64,000 nt of DNA from Archilochus colubris (GCA_023079485.1 CM041083.1:171733480-171797479); one strand, 5' to 3'. Counted from the stretch's first letter, positions 45,973 to 57,970 are shown. The notes: generated by a model from the letters alone, not told the origin. Program-made: numbers and translations.

Positions 45973-48900
45973 ACAGAGTATACATTATTATGTCTGTATT
46001 ATTTTTTTACTCATTATGGGTTTTTTCACATGCCATCTATTTCTGCAAAATCTTTCTAGAAGTCTTTTGAGCCTTCCTGGGAAGTTTTTATTTCCTAAGT
46101 CTACAGTATCTTAAAAATCTGACATGAATCTCTTTTTAAAAATTACACTGTAGCCCCATCACTCAAAATATCTAAAAAGCTTCTGATGTGTCAGCCTTCT
46201 TGGACCAGTCGTGAGAGCTAACCTGAGTTGTTATATGTCTATGAATCACATCTTTAAAAAGGAAAAACAAAGCTTTAGGGAGATCAGTATTTTGAGAAAA
46301 GAAAATTTCGGTATCTGTTCCACACATTGTCAAACTTTGCCTCTTGGAAAGACAGACTTGAAGGAAGAATCACATTAGCAGCACGAATAATGCTATAATA
46401 AGACTTTCAGCTTCATTTTATAAGCACTCTGTCCTAACAAGGAACCCAGTTCCCCCCAAATCCTTTGGCAGACCCAGCTTAGTAGATCACATCCTCATCC
46501 TTCCAAATTCAGTGGTCACTTGTCACTTTTATTGATCAAAATTATTCTTTTGCTTTTTATATCTATTTATATCTATTTTATATCTATTCATATCTATTTG
46601 CTGCATATCAGAAAACACATCTGCAAATGCAGAGCAGTGGATTTGCTTTTACTTATGCAAAATTCACCTTGAAAGGGGAAGTCAGCCACCTCTTCTCTGT
46701 CTTAAAAAACTGCGTGGAAATGGAGAAATTATTACAGGGGAGAAGCCATAAACTGTGGATGCAAGTTATATTAATAACTCAGACTCCTGTTAATCATTTT
46801 GCATTACACATTCTCCATTAAAGCCTGGGGCAAAGGAAGACTTGAGCATACCCTCCTTTCAAGATCCATAAAGCCATGGCTTCACATGAATTAGTCCCAG
46901 CAGGTACCTACCAATGTGACTGAAAATCAAGTCTCAAGGCAGCAACTTTATTTCATGTATAATGACAGAAAAGCACACACACAAAAAATACTACTTAATA
47001 GAAATCTGTGCTAGTCTTCAGAGTCATCCTGGCTTTACTTTGGAAGGGCTGCTTTGTGCCTGAGGGATGAGTCAGGCAGCCAGAAGTGACATTTATGGAA
47101 ATTGTTTGTGTGTGTCAGGAAGAGAATATCCACCCAGAGGTTGTTAGCTCTGCTCTTCAGAGTGGAGAATTGTGCTTGCCAGGGATATGCTCCCTCCTAA
47201 AAGCATGCATGGATTTCTCACCTTTGTCATAGGTATTGCAAGAAACATTTCCTTTTCCTCCATTTCATAAGAAGCCTTGAGAGAAAGCTAACAAGATGGG
47301 AAGTAGGACAAGACACTGAAGAGGGAAAATGGCACAGATAAATCTGGTTTATACTAGCTGAAGGTCTTGTTTGGAGATGAACAACACCACAAGAGCAAAA
47401 CTGTAACATAGCTAAACTAAGGACAAAAGCTTTGGTCATGTTGCACAGATTTCAAGGAGTTACTGAACAGTTATATTCAATGCTACTAAAGCATATTGTA
47501 TCTGCATCAAAATGTTGATAGTAATAAAATAGGAGGTTAGGAGGACAGGAAAAACTCCCTGGCTACCTCCTCCCCACTCGATTTTTTTCCAAAACTTCAA
47601 ACACAGAATTATTTCAGATTTACTGAAAGAAAATATGAAGCGTGCTTGCAAAGGATGTGACCCTGCTTACTCCATTGAGGATGAATAAGAGAGGTCTCTT
47701 GGAGAAAACAATTATATCCTGCTACTTCCCTTATAACAGTTTCAAGGAACATCAGGTACTGCTCATAGCTGTGACAGCATCTGGCTGCCCATTCCCAGCT
47801 GGCAATAAGGAGCCAGGAGAGTTTATTGCTGGATTTCCACCTCCCAGGGCTGAGCAGCTGCCGGGATCTCCCATGGATTCCACTTCAAGAAAGTAAAAGG
47901 AACTTTGGGTGGCTGCTTGCAATGCTGCAAGGGGTGAAGTGGATGAAGAACAGGACTGGAGTTTATCAGGCAAGGAAAATAGAAGTTGTGAAATTCAGGA
48001 CTTTTGCCTACCAGTTACAAGGGGTGAGTCAAAATCACAAGGCAAACAATCCCAAACAGCTTCCACTCCTAAAAAGGTATGAAAGGCAAGTCCAAAACCC
48101 AAAATACATGATGAGTCCTGAGTTGCTGATGTTCTTTGTCCTCCACGTTGCACATATGGCATCCAAGACTACTTGGGCACAGGAGTCTTGGCATTCATGT
48201 GTATATATAGGTCAGAGGAAAGTGTGCAAATGCAACTTATTAGAGACTGAGAAGCAGTGGGTAAAAGTGCCTCACTTAGAGATTTTTGTATTGTAAAATC
48301 ACCTTTCTTTCCATAAGATCTCTTGCAGAGTTCTCTGACAGTAATTCCTTGCAAAGCCCAAAGAGTAATCTGAGTACAAAGATCTGAAACAAGCTTAAAG
48401 ATTTTTTGAAGATTAGGATTCCTGGGATGTCCTCACAATTCTGTCACTTTTCTACTGAGCAGGAGAATCTTTTATTAGGCAAAGCAGTATAATTGGGAAA
48501 AAATATACAAGGTTTTCTGCAGAGTATGTCTTTTTTTATGATCAGAAGAGGAAAAAGGAAAGAAGTTTAAGCTCTTTGCAGGTAGAGAACTACTGCTCTG
48601 AATTTATCTCAATTATGTTAATTGCTAAGACAACTCCAAGGTAGAGTTCCATGAATTTGCCTGCTGGTAAATTTACTTGTAGCAGTATTGTGAGAGGGCT
48701 GTATCATAAACTGGATCAGCAAAATGAGCTGGGGTTAAAATCCAACCAGCAAAAAATCAGTCCACATTCTTCCACTTCAATCTTTTTAATTGCCATAACA
48801 TCTCCAGGGTTTGATTTAGAGCACTCAGGCCTCCAAAGAATCAATGTGGGCAGAAGAGGAAACAAGAAAGAGGAATGTGAAAGGGAACAAGAAGGTCTTT

Positions 48901-49941
48901 GAAGGGCTCATACGACTACCTCACTTTCCTTTGCTGACTGTGAAGCAGAACCATCCTGCACAGCTGCCTGTGCCTTGCTTCTCTTTTCTCCTTGGTTTGT
49001 CTTAATAATTTTGGTTACTAAAGAAAGGAAAGGTCAGAAGGCCAGGAACAGCTCATTTGAGGTATGATGCTCGTGGATTTGCTGCCCATGGTCTACCAGG
49101 TACAGGTAAGCTCCAAAGACTGAAGATAGGAATTGCAAACAGCTGAACTGCTTTGGATATCAGGTAGACACAGGCTCAAGAGTGACCTGAAAGCTGTCCT
49201 AAGTTCTAGCATGATGGAGCTGTGTTTGCCATGTGGCAAATAACAAACCTACTGGAGATATGGTCTCCCACATTGGACCTTCTTCACAGGGATTTTAGCA
49301 GGCCTAATAATCAGTGATTAGACTTTGATGAAAAGGCAGCAAGTGTCATATTCCTTTGGAATGTGGTGCATGTCTTGGAAAATCCTCAGACTGGCAAAGA
49401 ATCAAAGAGCAGCCTAAGAAACTGCACACCCAGCCACTGGGCAAGAGCAAGAAAAATCAGGGCTGTGCAAGTTCTGCCTGGCTGACATGTTGTGCTCTTC
49501 ATTTTGTGTTTATTTATTTTTTTTTTAGGACAACCACAGCTTTTTCCTTGGAGTAATTGATTTTTTTAAATGATAGCCTAGTGCTGAGGGACTTTAACAG
49601 GACTGCAATTATTTGTCTGCACAGTCACTGACAACAACATGAGGACAGTTTAACAGCTGCAAAGTGAAAGCTGACAGGCTGTGAGAAGGACTGCGTGGCT
49701 TGACATAGGTGTGACTTTTGCTCTCACCATTTTCTAGATGACAGTTAAGTCAAATTTTTCTTTTCTTGCCACTGAAAATCCTCTAAGATTTATTGGTAAG
49801 CTAAAAGGTCTGGCCAGTCTCATCTCTCTCTTTATGTTTAAGTATTCTTTCTCCTTTTTTAATGGAAAATAGCCTTTGGTTTGTCAAACTAAGCATGCCA
49901 GAATTACTTAGACTTCAAAACAATGCTTTGTTCCCATCTGA
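45973..49941. other. no gene; one short tandem repeat
   Basis: About four ATATCTATTT units lie at 46559-46599. The frame 47826-48296 (156 codons) has no motif and other frames overlap it. Nothing else is identifiable. Confidence 0.55.
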
Positions 49942-50460
49942 AAGAAGGTAGATTTAGATTAGATATTAGGAAGAAATTCTTTACTGTGAGTGTGATGAGA
50001 CAAGGCAAAGGCTGCTCAGAGTGGCTGTTGATGCTCTGTAGAGAAACAAGATAAACCAGGTGCCTCGAATTGCCAGTGAGTGGGTGTGAGTCCACCTGTG
50101 CCTGATTAGGACAGGCCCCTATTGGGCATGAGCAAGACCAGGGGGCCAATAAAGGTGGGACACACACGCACAGAGGAACCTCAGCTCAGAGGAACCTCAG
50201 AGGAACCTCTTCCTGCTACACTTGTACCCTGGAAGTGCTGTGTGGTGGCTGGAGTCCTGGAAGAGACCAGCAGCTCGTCGAGCTTCAGGAGCAAGAATGG
50301 CTCCTCCTGCTACAATGCTCCATCCCTGGAAATGTTCAAGGCCAGGTTGGATGGCACTTGGAGCAACCTGATCTCATGGGAGGTGTCCCTGCCTATGGAG
50401 GAGGTCTAGAACCAGGTAATCTTTGGTGTCCCCTTCCAATCCAATCCATTCTATGATCCT
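49942..50460 (+). mobile_element. CR1 LINE 3' fragment split by a solo LTR
   Basis: The left part 49942-50036 reads the CR1 C-terminal segment from TAGATTTAGATTAGATATTA to GGCTGTTGATGCTC. The right part 50321-50460 continues with CATCCCTGGAAATG, the end of the frame ('EMFKARLD'), the UTR and a short ATTCTATGATCC tail. If the LTR at 50037-50314 and one copy of ATGCTC are removed, the CR1 is continuous and matches its relatives. The CR1 was therefore here first. Confidence 0.93.
50037..50314 (+). mobile_element. solo LTR, short family, plus orientation, 6-bp target duplication
   Basis: The element starts TGTAGAGAAAC and ends CTCCTGCTACA, giving the TG...CA ends and a 5-bp TGTAG/CTACA inverted repeat typical of LTRs. 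It is flanked by ATGCTC (50031-50036 and 50315-50320), the 6-bp size usual for class II (ERVK-like) integrases. An AATAAA lies at 50148-50153. It is 278 bp long with no internal retroviral sequence, so it is a solo LTR. CAGAGGAACCT units are repeated near 50170-50210. It is the same family as 52413-52730, with a shortened middle. Confidence 0.9.
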
Positions 50461-50779
50461 CTGGTTTCTTGTCCTAAGCTTTGCACACTCACTGTGACAA
50501 TGTGGTAAGTAAAATCACAAGTTTCTCGGTACCTGATGTCTGCCCTGATATGACTTGTCAGGCTTTTTCTGCAGGTTACAACACCCTGAGGTTTATTTTA
50601 AGCAGTACAGTGGGACCAAGGCTCAAGTCCAGCAATCATCCAGCATGAACTATATCTTTCATAAATTCTGCATTCACATGGAAGTCATCATACAGATGCT
50701 TTAATTGTAAATCACCTTGAGCACTGTCCCAGACTGGCACTTTTCCTCAAAAGTCTGTAAGTGGACAATTTCCAGCATC
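50461..50779. other. no gene or recognised repeat
   Basis: Nothing identifiable between the interrupted CR1 and the possible old CR1 relic. Confidence 0.5.
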
Positions 50780-51300
50780 TGCTCTATTTTTCTTGTCTTT
50801 CAATGGATGTTCTGATTACATACAAGATTCAAGAGGAGTTTCACTATTGCCTAAAACTCTTTTTTGATACATCTCACTTCAATCCATCTTAGTTTTGAAG
50901 TTGTCTTTTAGTGGCTGCTTCACAAAAGGCCTGAGAGTCACCCTGGGGCTGGGCACTGTGCTCAGATCACTGTTATTTCTGGCTTGTTCTTGAGGACCTC
51001 CATTGGTAACCCCACCCAGCCAAATTTCCTCTTATAGCAACCCTCCCACCATGTCCCATGTAGCTCTTTCCTGTCAATTCATGAATTAATCTGCAGTCTC
51101 CAGTGCAGATTATCCAAAGCTTTGCAGAAGTTCAGATGACTGAGATTTAATGCTTGTCATTTTTCAACTGAATTAGGGATTAAGACACCATTTCACAGGA
51201 AAAGTTTTCCTTTAGAGTTTCTTTGTTATACCAGCAGCATCAAATGTTTTACTGCTTCAATTTGCAGCTAACCAGTGGTTGCCAAAGATTTACATTGCAA
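50780..51300 (-). mobile_element. possible ancient CR1 relic, minus strand
   Basis: Segments such as TTGAGGACCTCCATTGGTAA (about 50991) and TTATCCAAAGCTTTGCAGAAGT (first 20 bases from about 51109) resemble the complement of the CR1 reverse-transcriptase core, where related elements read like 'DFCKAFD'. Matches are short and separated, and no frame survives. Confidence 0.3.
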
Positions 51301-51515
51301 AATTTAGTGTTAATGAATTTTAGAAAACCCAGGTGTCTATATTTAATGATTCCTGAAAGATGTTAATTTCCACCATGTTTCTTTGCTCACACTTTGCATC
51401 AGGCTTATTAACTTTCAGCCCAAATATAGAAATTGCTTCCCTCTGAGCATAACTTCTGTTTTGTTGGAAACATTTTTCTTCCTCTGCCAGCTCTAGCAAA
51501 CAAATCACAGGATTT

Positions 51516-51565
51516 TTTCTTATTAGTGTACCACTTGCACAGTACCATTTCTTATTAGTGTACCA
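51516..51565. repeat. short direct duplication
   Basis: TTTCTTATTAGTGTACCA is present exactly twice, at 51516-51533 and 51548-51565, with a 32-bp period. It is a small local duplication. Confidence 0.85.
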
Positions 51566-51631
51566 TAAGCACATGTAATGCGGGATGAGACTGTGCAACC
51601 AACTAACAAAAAACCACCAGTGTCTTTTCAT

Positions 51632-51920
51632 GGATTCATAGAATGGCTTGGCTTGGAAGGGACATCAAAATCATCTGGTTCCAACCCTCCTGTCATGAGC
51701 AGGGACACCTCCCACTAAACCAGGTTGCTCCAAGCCCCATCCAACCTGGCCTTGAACACTTCCAGGGAGGGGGTAACCACAACTTCCCTGGACAACCTGT
51801 GCCAGTGTCTCACCACCCTTACAGTAATGAATTCCTACCTAATATCTCTCAGTGTGAAACAGTTAACCTTCATCCCATCACTCCATACCCCTGTAATAAG
51901 TCTCTTTCCAGCTATTCAGA
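51632..51920 (-). mobile_element. CR1 LINE 3' fragment, minus strand
   Basis: The plus strand begins with a worn tail complement (GGATTCATAGAATGG), then GCTTGGAAGGGACATCAAAA and CAGGGACACCTCCCACTAAA, then the complement of the C-terminal codons ('[13 protein letters not shown]') and of '[18 protein letters not shown]'. Same subfamily as 41400-41919. It stops near 51920. Confidence 0.92.
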
Positions 51921-52412
51921 GTGTGATCCACTGCTGCACCTGCCCATCTTTATAACACTGCACTTCAGGGCAGTAACAGCCTTATACCAGTAAAAACTAG
52001 GAGTGCATTGATAAATGATTGTATGGAATGAGATCTTACCTATAACTCCAGGATCCCAGAGAAGACTCTCATCTCCATGGAAGTTGAGCCCATGTGAAGT
52101 TCTGAGATCTGTGTTCACACAGATGTGCAACACCTGTGTCCAGGTGCCTCTCTGCCAGCAGGTTGGCTCCTGGTTTGATTTAGGACCCTCCACTCCCTAT
52201 CCAGTGCTGGGAGAGTTGATCTCCTTGGAATTGGACCTGCAGCCACTTACAAGCAGAGCAGCTCAAACCTTCCAGCAGCAGGATGGGTGGTGGAGGAGTT
52301 ACCAGGACCTGGTTGGTGTGTCATGCAGGAGGGATGGATCTAGGTCCTCCCCAGGCTTAAAGTCAGTCCCTCCTGCATGGGACTGGCAGGCAGGATGATC
52401 CTGTCTATTCAG

Positions 52413-52730
52413 TGTAGCAGGAGGAGCCATTCTTGCTCCTGAAGCTCGACGAGCTGCTGGTCTCTTCCAGGACTCCAGCCACCACACAGCGCTTCCAGGG
52501 TAGAAGTGTAGTGGGAAGAGCCTTTCTTGCTCCAGAGGCTCGATGAGCTGCTGGCCTCTTCATGCCTCACACCAGAGTGAGCTGAGGTGCCTTCTGTGGG
52601 TGTGTGTCCCACCTTTATTGGCCCCCTGGTCTTGCTCATGCCCAATAGGGGCCTGTCCTAATCAGGCACAGGTGGATTCACACCCACTCTTTGGCAACAC
52701 AAGGCACCTGGTTGACAATGTTTCTCTACA
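52413..52730 (-). mobile_element. solo LTR, same short family, minus orientation, 6-bp target duplication
   Basis: On the plus strand it runs from TGTAGCAGGAG to TTTCTCTACA and is flanked by ATTCAG at 52407-52412 and 52731-52736. Read on the minus strand it aligns with 50037-50314 almost throughout, including the AATAAA (complement at 52614-52619) and the block GACCAGGGGGCCAATAAAGG. At 318 bp it is longer because the last ~54 bp of the LTR occur twice (52413-52466 and 52508-52561), 95 bp apart with 8 differences. No internal retroviral sequence is present. Several short frames here are chance. Confidence 0.9.
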
Positions 52731-52736
52731 ATTCAG

Positions 52737-55339
52737 CTTGCCCATTCCCCCAAAAAAGCATGGCTGAGCCTTGCACCCTCAGGGTGTGCAACACCATTGG
52801 GGGTCTCCTGAAGGCTCAGGCATGGGGAGACCCATGTAAGCCCCCAGCCTGGGCATGACTTTTGAAGGGGAAAGTTAAAGACTTGGCATTGGCCACCTAA
52901 ATTCTTTCAGGTTCTTCTCAATTTCTTTTTAATCGGGACGATGGTCTCACTGCCTCTGCCCTACAGTCTAGTGAAATTTGCATTTTATAAAGCAGAAAAT
53001 AGTATGGAAACTCAGATGTAAAAAATCACCTCAAGTCCAGACTTGCAAGCTGCAGGATGCCCCTCATCAGTGAGTGACAGACCTCAGCAGAGTATCCCTA
53101 ACACCAAGATATAACATTTATAACATTATAACATTTTACAATTTATAAAGAAGAAGCATAGACACTATGCTATGCTGTGCAGTGGATTTCAGAGCAGTTG
53201 GGTACCCCTTTAGGCACTACAAGTGTGAACAGGAACGGTAACTGCACAGCATATTTTTGTTCAAATATGAGAAATAAGGGAGAGAGCAGGAATCTGGTGA
53301 CAGGGAAAGTTGCCTTCCCCATCATGCTGCTCACACTCTCTCTGTGTCTTTCTAAGAATAACCCTGTCTCTACATTATGAATTTTTCATGCAGAGAAGAG
53401 ATTCTGCATGCTTCAAAAGCCACTATGTGGATGGACGTTCATGAGAGGTTGCCAAAAAATTCAATAAATATTTTTAAGCTTAATATTTTTGAGAAATATT
53501 GTTTGCATAGTCAGCATTGCAGCCCTGCCAAAAAATTGCAAATTAAATTTGTGCAATGTTATTATTATTGTTTACTTGCTGGAAATTTGTTAACTTTACT
53601 AACTATTGTAATGAGATTTTGGATACTGATAATAATCATTACATTACTTCTAAAAACACCCTCAGTTCTTAGAAGCAAGCAAACAAAAACCTTCCAGAAA
53701 AAATACATTCAATTTCTTTTAAATTTCTTTTGCCTCTTTACTGTAGTATTTGTGAAGTTATGGTTATTATATTTTTCTCACTTAAGATCCTAGATTGTTT
53801 TCCAATCACCCTTTTCCCTTTGATCATTTCATAGTTTATTAAGTTCCTATGTCCTGAGATATGTAGTAAATACTCCCTGCAGGTGGCTTATACAGATTTC
53901 AAAGATGGGGAAAATGAGTTTTAAGGAAACCATAACTTTCCTGAAGTCAAAAACAAGGTCAGAGTAAACCAACAGAAACTGTGATGGTTTGTGTGATGGA
54001 GAAGATTGTCACAGTAATTATTTGAAAAATTACTGCTTGTCACAAATGATTGTCCCACGAATTAATCTAAAGTAGAAAGAATTAATCAGAGATCTTCTCA
54101 TTGTGACAAAATGTACTCCTTTCAATAGTAAAATCAGTAAAAAATAGCCCAGGAAACACAACATAACATTAATTATTGGCAATTTGGTGGCAACTTCATG
54201 TCAAACTTTCAGCTGAGATGCTGGGAGGAGGAGGGCATGGGACCTGTGGGAAGAGTTTGGGAACACAAACCTTCCTCCAGCTGGGAAAAGCAACTCTGAT
54301 AGCTCAAAATTCCAGGTTATCCCTTCTTCTGGCTGATGGAAGAATATTTGTTTATGGTGAACTAGGTCATATAAAAAAAATGTTTCTTTATTGCCTGGTG
54401 GGCAGATCTCCTGAGTGTGTAGTGCTGCTGCCAGCCCAGCTCACTGCTCCCCTGCTATGGACTTGTGTGCATCCCATTCCCATCTCCAACCAGGATTTAT
54501 GGCTTTAGGATCCATCTCACTCACCTCAGTGGCGGAGGGAGGAGGGTCAACTGGCCTCTTCTGAGCCCTCTGTGCTTTATCTCATTTCCTTCCTTACACC
54601 TCCTCCTCTCCAGGCTTTGGTAAGAAAGAAGATTTCTTGGCTTTCTTGGAGTAAGAATTAAAAACTTTAAAACTCCCTCATATGTGATAAAGCTGATTTG
54701 AGTTATGATTCTTCATCCACTCACTTCTAGAGGAGATAAAAAGGCTGAATGAACAGCTAATTCTCTTTCCCTGAGGGAGCTCACAGAACAGTACCTGAGA
54801 GGAAAATCAGAGCTACAAATTCCAGATCCTACTCACCTTTCAGCAAAACCCTGCAAATCTTATTCTGGCAACATTTCCTTCCAGACACCTGTGGGTTTAG
54901 CTGAGTAAGAGCTGGTAATTGACCAGAAGAGCCTGAAAGATCCTTCAGGTCTCCTTCTACCCCAAGCAGCCACACTGGGAGATCCCTTGGGCACACAGAT
55001 CCTGCTTCTTCATGAAGGGGTCACATTTGCTGTGCCTGCATTACCTGGTACCCTGCCACAGGGAGTTTTCCTACCAGGGAGTAGTTTGCCAAAGGCAGCA
55101 GAGATCTTCAACAAGTCTCTTAGCTTCTTATCTTTGAAACTTACTCATCTCCATCCTGAATTTCCATGTCCTCTTTTTATCTCTTTCTTCTTTGGCCAAC
55201 AAGATCTTTCTGCTTAGGTCCTTTTATCCCACCGATGAGTGACCATATAGATTATAAGTTTAAAGGTGTGTGTCATACTCCAAGTTTACTCTTTAATTTA
55301 CCATTCTCATCTGTTCCTGTCTAAATATCATTCCTGATA
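52737..55339. other. no gene or recognised repeat
   Basis: Nothing identifiable. An irregular ATAACATTT tandem stretch lies at about 53111-53146, and 53440-53790 is AT-rich with an open frame (53377-53793, 138 codons). That frame is rich in hydrophobic residues because of T-rich codons and has no family motif. Confidence 0.5.
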
Positions 55340-56100
55340 CAGCCCACAGTTGCATCAACCTTTGGATGGCTGAATCATGTGGATGACTCACAGCCATACA
55401 TTGAAGGATTATTTCCAGTCTGGGCTTTCTCTTCTCCTTGCATTATCACAGTTCAGCTCCCAGCTTAGAGTAAATCTTTTTATTAGTCTCTATGTGCCTG
55501 CCCTGGCACTTCAGGTTGCTAAATTTAATCTGATTTTTATTACTCGAGATTATCAAGTTCCTCCTATACAATATTCTAACCTTCCTCTCTTTTAATGTTA
55601 GCTCCCAGATTTGTGTCATTAATTATTTTTATTTATTATTTTTATATATTGGTGTTATGAACAACTGACATAAAGGTTGATACTGGACATGTTCCATTTG
55701 GATCTGCCTTTTGCTGTTTTCATCTTCCTCCAGTGTTAGCTGTTGTTACCTACCCTGGAGGCAGATCTTTTTCTAAAGCTAATTGTAAAACACCCCTGCC
55801 TTGTCTTTGCTGTAAGCATTAGTGATTTGTCCTTGGAATGTATGTGAGGCTTCAGAGAAGGTCATGTGAGTTGTGTTTATCACATTCTTTTATCTAAACA
55901 TAGCCCAGCACATCACAGAAAGATACCAAGTTTATCTGTCAAAATCTGTTGCTGTAAGTTCAGGTTGTATTGCATCCCATTTTCTGCTTATCTCCAACAT
56001 GTCAGGCACTCCTTCTCTTTATATTTTTTCCAGCACATTGCATACAATGGAAACCAGGCTAATGGTCCTATAATTGCAATGGGTCATTTTTTTCTTTTCA
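55340..56100 (-). mobile_element. ancient CR1 LINE relic, minus strand, covering the reverse-transcriptase core
   Basis: Read on the minus strand it contains ATTATAGGACCATTAGCCTG, the usual 'NYRPVSL' codons, then GTGCTGGAAAAAATATAAAG ('VLEKII') near 56030. Lower down come ATTAATGACACAAATCTGGG ('DDTNLG'), TTTAGCAACCTGAAGTGC, TAAGCTGGGAGCTGA and, near 55345, GGGCTGTATCAGGAATGA. The order spans much of the reverse-transcriptase domain, a longer part than in the younger copies. The blocks are separated by damaged sequence without open frames. A younger CR1 in the same orientation follows at 56157. Confidence 0.72.
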
Positions 56101-56156
56101 AATGACGAGTGTTATAATTGCTCATATCAAATGCTGACACAATAGCCACAGATTAA

Positions 56157-56548
56157 CAGAATCACAGAATGGTTTAGGTTGGAAGAGAGCTCCAAGGTCA
56201 TCCAGTCCAACCTCTGACCAACACCATAAGCTAACTACTAAACTATGTCCTTAAGGACCAGGTCCAAATGCCTTTTAAATACCTCCAGGGATGGTGACTC
56301 CATCAGTGTCCTGGGCAGGACATTCCAATGCCTGACAGCCCTCTCAGTGAAAAAATGTTTCCTAACATCCAGCCTAAACCTCCCCTGGCACAGCTCCCAT
56401 CCACTCCCTCTGGTCTTATCACAGATCACTAAGGAGCAGAGGCTGTTTTCCTCCTCACTCCAACCTCTCTTGAGGTAGCTGAAGAGAGCTCTGAGGTCTC
56501 CTCTCAGCCTTCTCTTCTCCAAAGTAGGAAAACAGGTTCATTTGGAAA
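56157..56548 (-). mobile_element. CR1 LINE, minus strand, with intact C-terminal frame
   Basis: The minus frame 56238-56522 reads '[20 protein letters not shown]', '[20 protein letters not shown]', '[18 protein letters not shown]' and '[19 protein letters not shown]' to a natural stop, with no interruption. The UTR has the GACCTTGGAGCTCTCTTCC variant (complement at about 56188), and the tail is reduced to ATCACAGAATGG. It is a different subfamily from the copies at 21215 and 41400. Confidence 0.95.
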
Positions 56549-56939
56549 GGCTTTGCTGCAGGACTTGTGATTTCACATGCTAGTAATTCCTGGCTGAAGA
56601 TTTACCTGCTCCAGAAATTTCAGCACACCTAGATATTTTTTCATCATTGTTTGGCTTTTCCTTTTGGAATATTCATTCTTATTAAGCCTCCCCTCATCTT
56701 CCCCACTACTAAGCCCATTTACAAGCTGTGTTAATAAGCCTAGGTATCTTTTAGTTCAATGATGCACTTTCTACATGGATCCTCCCAGCCTTAGTCTTTT
56801 CCTTTCTCCATAGGCTGATCTAGCAGTAGATTATTATTACTATAATTTTATTTTTATAGCTATAAAAATCTAGATAGTTATCTTGGGCTCTAGCAAAATT
56901 TTCACATAGAAATGATGTCCTCCATTTGTATGACCTAGT
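56549..56939. other. no gene or recognised repeat
   Basis: An AT-rich spacer between a CR1 and a solo LTR. Nothing identifiable. Confidence 0.5.
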
Positions 56940-57970
56940 TGCATTTGATTTCTGTGGCAAGGCTTGAGCAGCAGGAGGGCTGCAGGGGCAGCTTATGTGA
57001 GAAGGAGCTTCCCACATGTCCAATAGAGCTGCTGGCAGGACCCAGTGCTGGACAAGACTGAGCCCCCGTGGTAAAATACTTAAGAAGGGAGAAAAATCCA
57101 CTGTGGAACTGCAGCCTGTAGAATGGACTGAGAATATGGGAGAGAAACAACTCTGCAGACACCAAAGTCTGTGAAGAAGAAGGGAGAGGAGGTGTTTCAA
57201 GGGTTAGAGCACATTCCCTTCATCCTGTGGGGAAGACCATGGTGAGCCAAGCAGGATGTCCCCCTGCAGCCTATGGAGCTGACATCCACCCACAGCCTGG
57301 GGAGGGCCCCACAGCAGATTAACTGGATGCCCAGGGGAGGCTGTGATCTGATGGAAAGCCAAGAGTTGATGGCAGGACCTGTGACCCATGGACAGAAGAG
57401 TTCATGCTGGAGTAGGTTTGCTGGAAGGACTTGTGACACCACAGCAGGCACCACACTGCTGCTGAAGGACTGCACCCCGTGAAAAAGGCCAATGCTACAG
57501 CAGCTCATGGAGAACTGCAGTCTGTGGGAAGGACTCTTGTTGGAAAAGTTCATGGAGGACTGCTTCCCGTGGGAGGGAGCCCACACTGGAGCAGGGGAAG
57601 AGTGGGAGGGGTCCCCCCTAGGAGGAATGAGGAGCAGAGATGTGTGATGAACTGACTGCAACCTGCACTGCTTGGGGCAGGAGGCAGAGAAATCAGCAAT
57701 GAAGTGGAGCCTGGGAAGAAGGGATGGGTAGGAAGAAATTTTTTTCAAGATTATGTTTTATTTCTAATAAAACCCTACTTTGATTTGATTGGCAAGAAAT
57801 TTAATTAAGTTAATGGTTAAGTCTATTCTGCCTATGACAATAACTGGTAAATGATCTCTCCCTGTCTTTATCACCACCCATAAGACTTTCATTATGTTTT
57901 TTCTCCACTTTCCAGCTGAGGAGAGGAGTGATAGGGCAGCTTGGTGGGCATCCAGGGTCAGTGCACCACA
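56940..57970 (+). mobile_element. solo LTR of an avian ERVL-like retrovirus, 5-bp target duplication
   Basis: The element starts TGCATTTGATTTCTGTGGCA and ends GGGTCAGTGCACCACA, flanked by CTAGT at 56935-56939 and 57971-57975. A 5-bp duplication is usual for class III (ERVL) integrases. The middle (about 57200-57610) consists of diverged units resembling GGACTGCAGCCCGTGG and CACGCTGGAGCAG, typical of a known avian LTR. An AATAAA lies at 57766-57771 and a TATA-like TACTTAAGAAGGG at about 57077. The minus-strand frame 57197-57748 (183 codons) lies wholly within these repeats and is not a gene. No internal retroviral sequence is attached. Confidence 0.88.

Noticed and set aside
46559..46599. Regularly spaced repeats that might suggest a CRISPR array
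   Set aside because: 10-11 bp contiguous units without spacers, in a vertebrate genome; it is a simple tandem repeat.
53377..53793. Hydrophobic 138-codon frame that could look like a membrane protein
   Set aside because: Hydrophobicity comes from T-rich codons in AT-rich DNA; no family motif and no conserved topology.
57197..57748. 183-codon minus-strand frame
   Set aside because: It lies entirely within the repeated middle of the solo LTR at 56940-57970, so it is a by-product of repeat composition.
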